From NCBI RefSeq assembly GCF_001641335.1, contig NZ_LVEM01000002.1, positions 723,663 to 787,662 on the forward strand: a stretch of 64,000 nucleotides of DNA. The letters are read 5' to 3'. The position numbers and the translations under genes are program-made. The number at the start of each line of letters is the position of its first letter. The stretch's first letter is position 1. Below, in pieces: positions 35,928 to 44,480 of the stretch. The notes under the pieces are model-generated. The model worked only from the letters and a program-made list of their open reading frames with translations. It did not search any database and was not told where the DNA came from. This DNA comes from Bradyrhizobium stylosanthis (GTDB lineage Bacteria; Pseudomonadota; Alphaproteobacteria; Rhizobiales; Xanthobacteraceae).

Positions 35928-36113
35928 TTGGTCTGCTCCCGGAGCATGTTTGCTGGTCCTCAGCATCGGTCGGGAGGGCCGGATTTCGCGAGCAGAATGA
36001 TCGGCAATGTTCCGCCGCCGCCGGCCGGACGGGCCCGCCGCGGGGGCGGCCATGTGCGGTTTTGTGCTGCTTTGTCCGGCCTGCTAGAATGGTGCTCCCA
36101 GGCAGGGTTGACG

Positions 36114-36878
36114 ATGCAGATGCAGGCCGACAAGCAGCTTTCGGACGAGCAGAGCCGCGAGATCGCGGAGACCATTCGCGAGGAGCTGGCCAGGCGCCGG
36201 ATCTCCCGGCAGGCCCTGGCTGAGCAGGCCAAGCTCAGCCTGTCGACCCTGGAGAAGGTGCTCGGCGGCCGCCGGCCGTTCACGCTGGCGACCACGGTCC
36301 GGCTCGAGCAGGCGCTGGGGGTATCCTTGCGCAAAAGTCCCGCCGTTGTGGCGCCGCCGCCGGCCGCGAACGACGTCGCGCCCGACAGCCTGGGCTCCTA
36401 TGCGCATCGCGCGGTGACCTGGCTCGAGGACGTCTACATCACCTTGCGCCCGTCCTTCGGCGACAAGGACGCGATCTTCGCCTACCGCACCGAGATCGTC
36501 TGGGAGCCGAAGGTCTCATCGCTGGTCTTCCGCGAGGGTGAGCGGACGGATACCGCCTATGAGCACACCGGCGAGGTCGCCGTTCCCCACCAGTCCGGCT
36601 TCATCTATCTCGTCATCATCAAGCACGGCCAGCATCGCGTGATCACGGTGTCGCGGCCGACCGTTGCCGGCGAGATGTACGGCATCATCTCGACGCTTCG
36701 CGCCGGGCCCGGCTCGCAGCTAACGCCGATCGCCGCGCCGATCGCCTATGTGCCGCTGAAGAACATTCCGAAGCCGTCGCTGGGGCGGGTCGCGGCCGAC
36801 GACGCCAATTACGCCCTGTATCGGAAGCATCTGCGCCGCACGGTGGAAGAGCCGTTCGCACTCTTCCTGCCGGCATAG
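36114..36878 (+). CDS. HTH (XRE-like) DNA-binding protein with C-terminal domain of unknown function
   Basis: Protein of 254 residues. An HTH motif of the lambda-repressor/XRE type is at about 28-72 (ELARRRISRQALAEQAKLSL, then STLEKVLGGRRPFTLATTVR). The remaining 170 residues (SYAHRAVTWLEDVYITLRPS, then FAYRTEIVWEPKVSSLVF and YLVIIKHGQHRVITVSRPTV) are a beta-rich domain I do not recognise, possibly ligand-binding. The frame is open far upstream, but the ATG at 36114 is the first plausible start. It is divergent from the sortase target gene, 186 bp away, so it is a candidate regulator of that locus. Confidence 0.82.
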   Translation: MQMQADKQLSDEQSREIAETIREELARRRISRQALAEQAKLSLSTLEKVLGGRRPFTLATTVRLEQALGVSLRKSPAVVAPPPAANDVAPDSLGSYAHRAVTWLEDVYITLRPSFGDKDAIFAYRTEIVWEPKVSSLVFREGERTDTAYEHTGEVAVPHQSGFIYLVIIKHGQHRVITVSRPTVAGEMYGIISTLRAGPGSQLTPIAAPIAYVPLKNIPKPSLGRVAADDANYALYRKHLRRTVEEPFALFLPA

Positions 36879-36906
36879 CTTCATCTTGAAATAGCTTCAT
36901 CTTGAA
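36875..36906. repeat. Perfect 16-bp tandem duplication at the HTH gene stop codon
   Basis: ATAGCTTCATCTTGAA occurs twice head to tail, at 36875-36890 and 36891-36906. The first copy contains the TAG stop of the HTH gene. It looks like a recent slippage duplication. Confidence 0.85.
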
Positions 36907-36914
36907 GGACATGG

Positions 36915-36944
36915 ATAAAAAAATGGCGGCCTTTCAGCCGCCAT
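36915..36944 (-). terminator. Rho-independent terminator of the Liv-type binding protein gene
   Basis: Stem ATGGCGGC-TGAAAG-GCCGCCAT read on the minus strand, followed by a run of seven T residues. It ends 29 bp beyond the stop of the gene at 36973. Confidence 0.85.
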
Positions 36945-36972
36945 CTTCCGTGCATGGACCGTCGGCGGCGCG

Positions 36973-38196
36973 CTAGCCGCTCGGCTCGGCGCTGATGATG
37001 TCGCCGAACAGCTCCCACTGGCCCTTCTTGAAGCGCCACATCTTGAGCTGCTCGATCGGCGCGAAGTCGGTGGCCGAGGTGTTGATCGTGATCCCCGGGA
37101 TCAGCGTGTCCGGCACGAAGTTCTTCAGGCTGGCGGCCTGCTTCATCACGTTCTCACGCGTGAGATTGTCGCCCGACTGCTTCAGCACCTGAACCATCGT
37201 CTGGGCAGCCGCATAGCCGTAGACGAGATTCGCATCCGAGATGTTCGCGCCGGGCATGTACTTGTCGATGAAGGCCATGAACTTCTTCATGCCTTCGTCG
37301 TCCTTCCACTGCGGGTCCGACGCGTCCTTCAAATAGCCGGCCGACAGCACGCCTTCGGAGGCTTCGAGGCCGGCGGGCTTCATCACGGCGCCGATCGACA
37401 CCGAGACGTCCGTCATCAGGTGCATCGGCTTCCATTCCAGCTCGGCGATCTTCTTGATGGCCTGCGCCGCGAATTTCGGGGTCGCGATGTTGACGAAGAC
37501 ATCGGCCCCGGTGCCCTTGAGCTTGACGATATGCGCGTCGATCGACGGCTCCGACGTCTCGTAGCTCTCTTCGGCGACGATCAGCTTCGATGCCTTGTCG
37601 CCGAACACGTCCTTGATGCCCGCGACATAATCCTTGCCGAAATCGTCGTTGGCATAGAAGATCGCGACCTTCGCGTCCGGCTTCTCCTTCAGGATGTACT
37701 TGGCGAAGATCCGCGCCTCGACGCGGTAGCTCGGCTGGAAGCCCATGGTCCACGGAAAGTTCTGCGGGTCGTTCCACTTGCTGGCGCCGGTGGCGAGGAA
37801 GAGCTGCGGCACCTTCTTCGAATTGTGATATTTCTGCACGGCGGTCTGGGTCGGCGTGCCCAGCGCGTTGAACACGAGGAAGACCTCGTCGCTCTCGATC
37901 AGCTTGCGGACCTGCTCCACGGTCTTCGGCGGCGAATAGCCGTCGTCATAGGAGATCCAGTTGATCTTGCGGCCGTTGATGCCGCCCTGATCGTTGATCA
38001 TCTTGAAATAGGCTTCCTCGGTCTTGCCGATCACGCCATAGGCGGAGGCCGGACCCGAATAGGCCTCGACATTGCCGATCTTGATCTCGGTGTCGGTGAC
38101 GCCGGTATCGTATTTCTTCTGCGCCTGGGCGCCCTGGGCCGAGAGCAATGTCAGGGCCGCCGCTGCGGCGAGCAGGGAGAGTTTCTTGTTCTTCAT
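36973..38196 (-). CDS. Liv-type (branched-chain amino acid) ABC transporter substrate-binding protein
   Basis: Protein of 407 residues from the ATG at 38196 (MKNKKLSLLAAAAALTLLSA, signal peptide to AQGAQA). The mature protein has the type I periplasmic binding protein fold: EIKIGNVEAYSGPASAYGVI near the N-terminus, then INDQGGINGRKINWISYDDG and FYANDDFGKDYVAGIKDVFG. It captures a small molecule in the periplasm for a Liv-type permease; the usual livH, livM, livG and livF genes are not in this window. It is followed by a strong terminator and preceded by an acyl-CoA ligase gene on the same strand (73 bp), suggesting that the imported compound may be an aromatic or aliphatic acid rather than an amino acid; this is inference. 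Confidence 0.9.
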   Translation of the reverse strand: MKNKKLSLLAAAAALTLLSAQGAQAQKKYDTGVTDTEIKIGNVEAYSGPASAYGVIGKTEEAYFKMINDQGGINGRKINWISYDDGYSPPKTVEQVRKLIESDEVFLVFNALGTPTQTAVQKYHNSKKVPQLFLATGASKWNDPQNFPWTMGFQPSYRVEARIFAKYILKEKPDAKVAIFYANDDFGKDYVAGIKDVFGDKASKLIVAEESYETSEPSIDAHIVKLKGTGADVFVNIATPKFAAQAIKKIAELEWKPMHLMTDVSVSIGAVMKPAGLEASEGVLSAGYLKDASDPQWKDDEGMKKFMAFIDKYMPGANISDANLVYGYAAAQTMVQVLKQSGDNLTRENVMKQAASLKNFVPDTLIPGITINTSATDFAPIEQLKMWRFKKGQWELFGDIISAEPSG

Positions 38197-38268
38197 GGAA
38201 ATTCCTTGGGTTTCTTGTGGGTTGGCAGGCACTTCAAAAAAGAAAAGCGCCCGCAAGGGGCGCTTCGA

Positions 38269-39819
38269 TCAGGCGTTGGCGACTTTCTTGTCGACCTCCG
38301 AAGCGACGGAGAATTCCTTGCGCAGGGTCGGCTTGTGGATCTTGCCGGTGGCGTTGCGCGGCAGCGCCGTGACGAAGCGGATCTGCCGCGGGCACTTGAA
38401 GCGCGCCAGATTTGCGGCGCAATGTGCGAACACGTCCGCCTCGGTCAGCCGCTCGCCCGGTTTGACCGCGACAATGGCAAGGCCGACCTCGCCCCATTGC
38501 GGATCAGAGATACCGATCACTGCGGCTTCCGCGATCGCGGGCAACTGATGCAGCACGTTCTCGACCTCGGCCGGATAGACGTTCTCGCCGCCGGAGATGT
38601 ACATGTCCTTCCAGCGGTCGACGATGTAGTAGAAGCCCTCTTCGTCGATGCGTGTGGCATCGCCGGTGTGCAGCCAGCCGTCGGTGAAGGAGGTCTTGTT
38701 CGCCTCCGGCCTGTTCCAGTAACCCGGCGTGATGTTGGGACCCTTGACCCAGAGCTCGCCGAGTTCGCCGACAGCGGCATCGCTGCCATCGGGCCGGACG
38801 ATGCGCACCTCTGTGTGAAGCACCGGCTTGCCGGCGGAGCCGGCCTTGCGCGCCGCATCCTCGCGATCGAGCACCAGCACGGCCGGCGAGGTCTCGGTCA
38901 TGCCGTAGCCCTGCTGGAGCGCGACGCCGCGTGCTTCCCAGACCTTCAATAGCGGCACCGGCATCGGTGCGCCGCCGACACCGCCGACGATCAGCCTGCC
39001 GAGGTCGGTCGTGGCGAAAGCCGGATGCTGCGCCATGAACTGGTAGATCGCGGGCACGCCGAAGAACACGTTGATGCCCTGGGCGGGATCGTTGATCAGG
39101 CCGAGCGCCGTGCCGGGATCGAAGGCGCGCATGATCATCACGGTGCCGCCGGCATGCAGCACCGGATTGGTGTAGCAATTGAGGCCGCCGGTATGAAACA
39201 GCGGCAGCACGGTGAGCAGCACCGAGGACGGCCCGATGCAGGCAGGGCCGCCGAGATTGACGCAATTCCAGAAGGTCATGCCATGGGTGATGGTCGCGCC
39301 CTTCGGATGTCCCGTAGTGCCCGACGTGTACATGATGGTCGAGACGTCATCGAGCGTGACTTCTTCAGCGCGGTCGAGCGGCTTTGCTGCGGCGATGCCG
39401 GCCTCATAGGCCCCGCCTGGCCCGAGCAGCAGGTTTGTCGGGATGTTGCAGAGCTTTGCGACCGCAAGCGCCGTTTCGGCGAGATCGGTGTCGTGGATCA
39501 TCACAACAGGCGCGCAGTCGCCGGTGATGAATTGCAGCTCGGGAACGGTGAGGCGGGTGTTGAGCGGCACGAAGATCGCACCAAGCCGCCCGCAGGCGAA
39601 CTGCACCTCCAGCGTATCGGTCGTGTTCAGCGCCAGAACCGCGACGCGGTCGCCGCGCGAGACCTTCAACTTGTGGCGCAGGAACGAAGCGAGCCGCGAG
39701 ACGCGGGCGTCGAGCTGCGAATAGCTGAAGCGGCGCTCGCTGGCGAGATCGATCACCGCAACCTTGTCGGGTGTGCGGCGGCCATGGTGGGCGATCCAGT
39801 CGTAGTAACGAACGGCCAA
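38269..39819 (-). CDS. AMP-forming acyl-CoA synthetase
   Basis: Protein of 516 residues of the ANL superfamily, which activates a carboxylic acid via acyl-AMP to acyl-CoA. The P-loop-like motif is TIMYTSGTTGHPKGATITHG, followed by GYGMTETSP and the C-terminal GWLHTGDATRIDEEGFYYIV with DRWKDMYISGGENVYPAEVE. The catalytic Lys region near the end is LPRNATGKIHKPTLR. The TTG at 39819 has a strong ribosome-binding site (GAGGGAGGGA) 4 bp upstream and starts the family N-terminus (AVRYYDWIAHHG); the ATG/GTG further upstream adds a Gly/Pro-rich leader. It is co-directional with the Liv-type binding protein gene downstream. Confidence 0.92.
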   Translation of the reverse strand: MAVRYYDWIAHHGRRTPDKVAVIDLASERRFSYSQLDARVSRLASFLRHKLKVSRGDRVAVLALNTTDTLEVQFACGRLGAIFVPLNTRLTVPELQFITGDCAPVVMIHDTDLAETALAVAKLCNIPTNLLLGPGGAYEAGIAAAKPLDRAEEVTLDDVSTIMYTSGTTGHPKGATITHGMTFWNCVNLGGPACIGPSSVLLTVLPLFHTGGLNCYTNPVLHAGGTVMIMRAFDPGTALGLINDPAQGINVFFGVPAIYQFMAQHPAFATTDLGRLIVGGVGGAPMPVPLLKVWEARGVALQQGYGMTETSPAVLVLDREDAARKAGSAGKPVLHTEVRIVRPDGSDAAVGELGELWVKGPNITPGYWNRPEANKTSFTDGWLHTGDATRIDEEGFYYIVDRWKDMYISGGENVYPAEVENVLHQLPAIAEAAVIGISDPQWGEVGLAIVAVKPGERLTEADVFAHCAANLARFKCPRQIRFVTALPRNATGKIHKPTLRKEFSVASEVDKKVANA

Positions 39820-40083
39820 AAATCCCTCCCTCGGCGGTCTTTTGCCGCCTGCATTCCCGTCGCTGTGCACCGTGCCCGGCGTGGCCCTGGGGCCAGCCGG
39901 AGTTTGTGCACCACGTCTTTTTTTGATTTGGAGTTGGCCTGTGGGGGGTGAAAATCGTCTTGCGTTGAGTTGCTAGGCCGCGAGCTGCCGTGGAGCGGTT
40001 CCCCAGTCAGCCACTCTGCGCAAGTGGACGGCTGTCGTTCCGGCCATGGTGGACCGGACGAATCCGCCAGAGGGCGAGTTGCG

Positions 40084-41220
40084 ATGAAGAGCCCATTCTA
40101 TACCGCCGAGCACGACGCCTTCCGGGACGTCATGCGCCGCTTCGTCGAAAAGGAGATCGCGCCGTTCGCCCACGACTGGGACGAAGCCGGCGAATTCCCC
40201 CGCGTGCTCTATCGCAAGGCGGCTGAGATCGGCCTTTTGGGACTCGGATTCCCCGAGGAATATGGCGGGATCGCCGCCGACCAGTTCATGAAGATCGTCG
40301 CCAGCCAGGAATTGGCGCGGGCCGGCGCCGGCGGTGTCAGCGCCAGCCTGATGAGCCACACTATCGGCTCGCCGCCGATCGCGCGGGCGGCGCGCCCTGA
40401 AGTCAAGGCGCGCGTGTTGCCGCAGGTGCTGGCCGGCGAGAAGATTTCCGCGCTCGCGATCACCGAGCCGGGCGGCGGCTCCGATGTTGCGAACCTGCGT
40501 ACCCGCGCCCGACGCGACGGCGATCACTACGTCGTGAGCGGCGAAAAGACCTTCATCACCTCGGGCATGCGCGCGGACTATCTGACCGTTGCCGTGCGCA
40601 CGGGCGGCGAAGGCGCCGGCGGCGTCAGCCTGCTCCTGATCGAGGGCGACACGCCCGGCCTGTCCAGGACAAAACTGAAGAAAATGGGCTGGTGGGCCTC
40701 CGACACCGCGACGCTGCATTTCGACGACTGCCGCGTGCCGGCCGAGAACCTGATCGGCGAGGAGGGGCAGGGCTTCAAGATCATCATGCGGAATTTCAAC
40801 AGCGAGCGCATGGGCATGGCTGCGGGCTGCACCGGCTTCGCGCGCGTCTGCCTCGACGAGGCGATTGCCTATGCCAAGGAGCGCAAGACCTTCGGCAAGC
40901 CGCTCGCCCAGCATCAGGTCATCCGCCACAAGATCGTGGACATGGCGCAGAAAGTGGCAGCCAGCCAAGCGATGCTGGAGATGCTGGCCTGGCGGCTGGA
41001 GCAGGGCGAGAGCCCGGTCGCGGAGATCTGCATGATGAAGAACCAGGCGACCCAGACCATGGCGTTCTGCGCCTCGGAAGCCGTGCAGATCTTCGGCGGT
41101 GCCGGCTTCATGCGCGGCATCAAGGCCGAGCGCATCTACCGCGAGGTCAAGGTCAACGCCATCGGCGGCGGCACCGAGGAGATCATGAAGGATCTGGCCA
41201 GCCGGCAGATGGGGTTGTAG
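40084..41220 (+). CDS. Acyl-CoA dehydrogenase
   Basis: Protein of 378 residues that oxidises an acyl-CoA to the 2,3-enoyl-CoA with FAD, passing electrons to ETF. Signature ALAITEPGGGSDVANLRTRA lies in the middle domain, FGKPLAQHQVIRHKIVDMAQ in the C-terminal domain and YREVKVNAIGGGTEEIMKDL at the end, where the Glu of GGTEEI is the usual catalytic base position. The ATG at 40084 is preferred over an upstream open start at 39970. A second dehydrogenase gene follows after a 132-bp gap filled by a palindromic repeat. The chain specificity is unknown. Confidence 0.92.
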   Translation: MKSPFYTAEHDAFRDVMRRFVEKEIAPFAHDWDEAGEFPRVLYRKAAEIGLLGLGFPEEYGGIAADQFMKIVASQELARAGAGGVSASLMSHTIGSPPIARAARPEVKARVLPQVLAGEKISALAITEPGGGSDVANLRTRARRDGDHYVVSGEKTFITSGMRADYLTVAVRTGGEGAGGVSLLLIEGDTPGLSRTKLKKMGWWASDTATLHFDDCRVPAENLIGEEGQGFKIIMRNFNSERMGMAAGCTGFARVCLDEAIAYAKERKTFGKPLAQHQVIRHKIVDMAQKVAASQAMLEMLAWRLEQGESPVAEICMMKNQATQTMAFCASEAVQIFGGAGFMRGIKAERIYREVKVNAIGGGTEEIMKDLASRQMGL

Positions 41221-41230
41221 CCGCGTTCTC

Positions 41231-41317
41231 CGTCATGCCCGGGGCTGTCCCGGGCATCCACGTTCTTTCTGCCGGGTGACCAAGCCGTGGATGGCCGGGA
41301 CAAGCCCGGCCATGACG
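41231..41317. repeat. Palindromic repeat, family D (copy 1)
   Basis: Arms CGTCATGCCCGGGGCTGTCC and GGACAAGCCCGGCCATGACG are inverted. A second copy is at 58914. Confidence 0.82.
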
Positions 41318-41352
41318 AGCACATCAGAGATACCGAGGGCTGAGCTGACAAA

Positions 41353-42519
41353 ATGCTATTCACCGCCGACCATGACGACATCCGCCGTAGCTTGCAAAAA
41401 TTCATCGCCAACGAGATCAACCCTCATGTCGATGAATGGGAGAAAGCCGACATCTTCCCGGCGCATGCGCTGTTCAAGAAGATGGGCAGCCTCGGATTCC
41501 TCGGATTGAACAAGCCGGTCGAGTTCGGAGGCTCGGGCCTCGACTATTCTTACGCGCTGATGATGGCGGAAGAGCTCGGCGCCATCACCTGCGGCGGCGT
41601 GCCGATGGCGATCGGCGTGCAGACCGACATGGCAACGCCGGCGCTGGCGCGCTTCGGCTCGGACGAGGTGCGCCGCGAATTCCTGGCGCCTTCGATCTCC
41701 GGCGACTTTGTGGCCTGCATCGGCGTCTCCGAGCCGGGCGCGGGATCGGACGTGGCCTCGATCAAGACCAACGCGCGCTCCGACGGCGACGATTACGTCA
41801 TCAACGGCGGCAAGATGTGGATCACCAACGGCACGCAGGCCGACTGGATCTGCCTGCTCGCCAACACCGGCGATGGGCCCGTTCACCGCAACAAGTCGCT
41901 GATCTGCGTGCCCATGAAGAGCAAGGGCGTTCAGGTCGCGCGCAAGCTCGACAAGATGGGCATGCGCTCCTCGGACACCGCGCAGATCTTCTTCGACAAT
42001 GTCCGCGTGCCCAAGCGCAACCGGATCGGCGAGGAGGGCAAGGGCTTTACCTACCAGATGATCCAGTTCCAGGAGGAGCGGCTCTGGGGCGCGGCGGCCT
42101 GCCTCAAGGCGCACGAATACATCATCGACCAGACCATCGCGTACACGCGCGATCGCAAGGCCTTCGGGAAGTCGATCCTCGACAATCAGGTCGTCCACTT
42201 CAAGCTGGCGGAGATGCAGACCGAGGTCGAGTTGCTGCGCGCGCTGATCTATCGCGCGGCCGAGCAGCTCGTCGCCGGCGAGGACGTGACGCGGCTTGCG
42301 ACGATGGCCAAGCTGAAAGCCGGCCGGCTCGGCCGCGAGCTCACCGACGCCTGCTTGCAATTCTGGGGCGGAATGGGCTTTACCAACGAGACGCCGGTCA
42401 GCCGCGCCTATCGCGACAGCCGCCTGACCTCGATCGGCGGCGGCGCCGACGAAGTCATGCTGATGGTTTTGTGCAAGATGATGGGCACGCTGACCGGCAG
42501 TGGTAAGGGGAACGCTTGA
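41353..42519 (+). CDS. Acyl-CoA dehydrogenase (second copy)
   Basis: Protein of 388 residues of the same family as the gene at 40084 but only distantly similar. Motifs are CIGVSEPGAGSDVASIKTNA, MWITNGTQADW, the C-terminal FGKSILDNQVVHFKLAEMQT and YRDSRLTSIGGGADEVMLM, where Asp-Glu sits at the usual catalytic glutamate position. Sequence style resembles branched-chain and citronellyl-CoA dehydrogenases, but specificity is not proven. Its stop overlaps the start of the GST gene (ATGA, 42516), so translation of the two is coupled. Confidence 0.92.
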   Translation: MLFTADHDDIRRSLQKFIANEINPHVDEWEKADIFPAHALFKKMGSLGFLGLNKPVEFGGSGLDYSYALMMAEELGAITCGGVPMAIGVQTDMATPALARFGSDEVRREFLAPSISGDFVACIGVSEPGAGSDVASIKTNARSDGDDYVINGGKMWITNGTQADWICLLANTGDGPVHRNKSLICVPMKSKGVQVARKLDKMGMRSSDTAQIFFDNVRVPKRNRIGEEGKGFTYQMIQFQEERLWGAAACLKAHEYIIDQTIAYTRDRKAFGKSILDNQVVHFKLAEMQTEVELLRALIYRAAEQLVAGEDVTRLATMAKLKAGRLGRELTDACLQFWGGMGFTNETPVSRAYRDSRLTSIGGGADEVMLMVLCKMMGTLTGSGKGNA

Positions 42520-43175
42520 TGATCACGCTCTATCACTGCGACGCCGCGCGCTCGTTCCGTCCGCTCTGGATGCTGGAGGAGATGGGGCTGCCGTATGAGC
42601 TGAAGATGCTGCCGTTCCCGCCGCGCGTCTTCGCCAAGGAATACCTTGCGCTCAATCCGCTCGGCACGATCCCCTTCATGGTCGACGGCGAGACGAAGAT
42701 GACGGAGTCCTCCGGCATCTGTCATTATCTCGGTACCAGATACGCCCCGACGCCGCTGATGGTTGATGTCGCCGATCCCGCCTATGGCGCGTTCCTGAAC
42801 TGGATGTATTTCAGCGATGCCACGTTAACCTTCCCGCAGACGCTGGTGCTCAGATACACCCAGCTCGAGCCGGAAGAGCGGCGCAATCCGCAAGTCGCCA
42901 CCGACTATGCAAAATGGTTCCTGGGCCGGCTGCGCGCTGTCGAGGCAGCAACCGCGAATGCCGAAACCTTGTGCGCGGGCCGCTTCACCGCCGCTGACAT
43001 TGTCATCGGTTACGCGCTTCGCCTCGCCGACAATATCGGGCTCGCCAAGGATTTTGGGCCAAATGTCGCAGCCTATTGGGCGCGACTGCAGCAACGCGAC
43101 GGCTTCAAGCGCGCCGTTGCTGCGGAGCAAAAGGCCGGCCAGGAGCAGAATGTTGCGCCGCGCGTGAGGGCGTAG
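42516..43175 (+). CDS. Glutathione S-transferase family protein
   Basis: Protein of 219 residues. N-terminal thioredoxin-like domain (ITLYHCDAARSFRPLWMLEE, NPLGTIPFMVDGETKMTESS, with ESS the glutathione gamma-glutamyl contact) and an all-helical C-terminal domain (FTAADIVIGYALRLADNIGL, the N-capping box region). It conjugates or isomerises with glutathione in the cytosol. It overlaps the dehydrogenase gene by 4 bp, so it probably takes part in the same catabolic route or protects against a reactive intermediate. Confidence 0.9.
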   Translation: MMITLYHCDAARSFRPLWMLEEMGLPYELKMLPFPPRVFAKEYLALNPLGTIPFMVDGETKMTESSGICHYLGTRYAPTPLMVDVADPAYGAFLNWMYFSDATLTFPQTLVLRYTQLEPEERRNPQVATDYAKWFLGRLRAVEAATANAETLCAGRFTAADIVIGYALRLADNIGLAKDFGPNVAAYWARLQQRDGFKRAVAAEQKAGQEQNVAPRVRA

Positions 43176-43177
43176 TG

Positions 43178-43323
43178 GTCGTCCCGGCCTAGCGCGCAAG
43201 TGCGCACGGGGGCCGGGACCCATACCGCGGAATTTCTCGATTGCGGATGGTCGTTGTACCGAACGACGTGCCTTCGCCAAACTGTGTGCGGTGGTTATGG
43301 GTCCCGGCCTTCGCCGGGACGAC
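43178..43323. repeat. Dispersed palindromic repeat, family A (copy 4)
   Basis: Ends GTCGTCCCGGCCTAGCGCGC and CCGGCCTTCGCCGGGACGAC. It directly follows the GST stop and fills half of the 302-bp gap; the other half holds the AraC gene promoter and a ribosome-binding site GGAGGAG before 43478. Confidence 0.88.
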
Positions 43324-43477
43324 AGTGAACGAGAGTTCCGGGCGCGTCTCCCAACAGTCCCGGAATGGTAACCTTTCGCGCGTCCATGACAGCGCTATCC
43401 CGTCGTGACAGCGCCCAAATTTCCGCTAAGGTGACCTCCGTCCGCAGCGGCCAGAGAGCCGCGCGAGGAGGAGCCCA

Positions 43478-44281
43478 ATGGAATATAACGGTCGCGAATC
43501 CGACCATCTGATGCTGATCACGCCGGAGCGGGTGTTCTATGCCGGCCTGCTCGGCCGCCCCCGCAAGCGGACCCCGGGCTGCTGCCATGTCTACGTGGCG
43601 GTGAAGGGCAATCTGCACCTGACCATCGATGACGCTCTCGCCTCCGGCGAGCTGTTCGTCACCCTGCCGAACCAGCGGCATTCCATTGCCAGCGACTATC
43701 GCACCGCCATCAGCGTGACGCTCGAGCCGGAGAGCATGCCGGATGGCGTGCTCGAAGCCCTGGCCGAGCGACTGATGGGACCGGACCGCGCGGCCTATGC
43801 CCGCAAGATCCTGGCCGCTTACGCATTGCTGCGCCAGCGCCGCTACGGCGACATCACCACCGCCGAATTCGACGAGATGTGCTTCGGCGAGGCTCTGCCG
43901 CGCCGCGTGCTCGACCCGCGCGTGACGCGCGCGGTCGCTCGCATCGAGCGCTTCTCCGGCGAGCCGGTGACGGCGGATACATGCGCGGCCGAAGCGGGCC
44001 TCTCCGCCTCGCGCTTCCTGCATTTGTTCAAGGAAGAGACCGGCATCTCGTTCCGCTCCTTCCGCGCCTGGAAGCGCGCGCGGCATTTGCTGCACTTCGC
44101 CAACCAGGACCTCAACCTCGCCCATCTCGCGCAGGACATCGGCTATCCCGATAGCACCCATTTCAGCCATTCGATCCGCCGCTTCTACGGATTGAAGCCG
44201 CGCGCGATCTTCGTCGGCTCGCGCGACCTTGCGATCTATCGCAGCACCGAGACGGTGCGGGAGTTGGCGGAGGCGGGCTAG
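43478..44281 (+). CDS. AraC family transcriptional regulator
   Basis: Protein of 267 residues. The last 100 residues are the AraC double helix-turn-helix: TADTCAAEAGLSASRFLHLF and KEETGISFRSFRAWKRARHL, then LNLAHLAQDIGYPDSTHFSH with SIRRFYGLKPRAI. The N-terminal half (AGLLGRPRKRTPGCCHVYVA) is a cupin-like sensor region. The start has a strong GAGGAGGAG Shine-Dalgarno. It lies inside the acyl-CoA gene cluster and may regulate it. Confidence 0.92.
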   Translation: MEYNGRESDHLMLITPERVFYAGLLGRPRKRTPGCCHVYVAVKGNLHLTIDDALASGELFVTLPNQRHSIASDYRTAISVTLEPESMPDGVLEALAERLMGPDRAAYARKILAAYALLRQRRYGDITTAEFDEMCFGEALPRRVLDPRVTRAVARIERFSGEPVTADTCAAEAGLSASRFLHLFKEETGISFRSFRAWKRARHLLHFANQDLNLAHLAQDIGYPDSTHFSHSIRRFYGLKPRAIFVGSRDLAIYRSTETVRELAEAG

Positions 44282-44290
44282 CACCGCTCT

Positions 44291-44382
44291 CGTAGGGTGG
44301 GCAAAGGCGCTCTTGCGCCGTGTCCACCACCTCTCGGCAATTGGCAAAGGCGGTGGGCACGTTTCGCTTTGCCCACCCTACG
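44291..44382. repeat. Dispersed palindromic repeat, family B (copy 3)
   Basis: Begins CGTAGGGTGGGCAAAGGCGC and ends with CGCTTTGCCCACCCTACG. It lies between the AraC and BKACE genes. Confidence 0.85.
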
Positions 44383-44480
44383 AAAGCGCGCCCTGTCTCA
44401 GCTTCTCCGCGCAAGAAGCCGCATGCCCCGCATCACATGATCGCCCACGTTGAATTCTCAACGTGCGAGATATTTTTGGC

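Noticed and set aside
34806-36113. Upstream extension of the HTH gene
   Set aside because: The frame is open but antisense to the VIT/VWA gene and without domain character. The ATG at 36114 begins the HTH protein.
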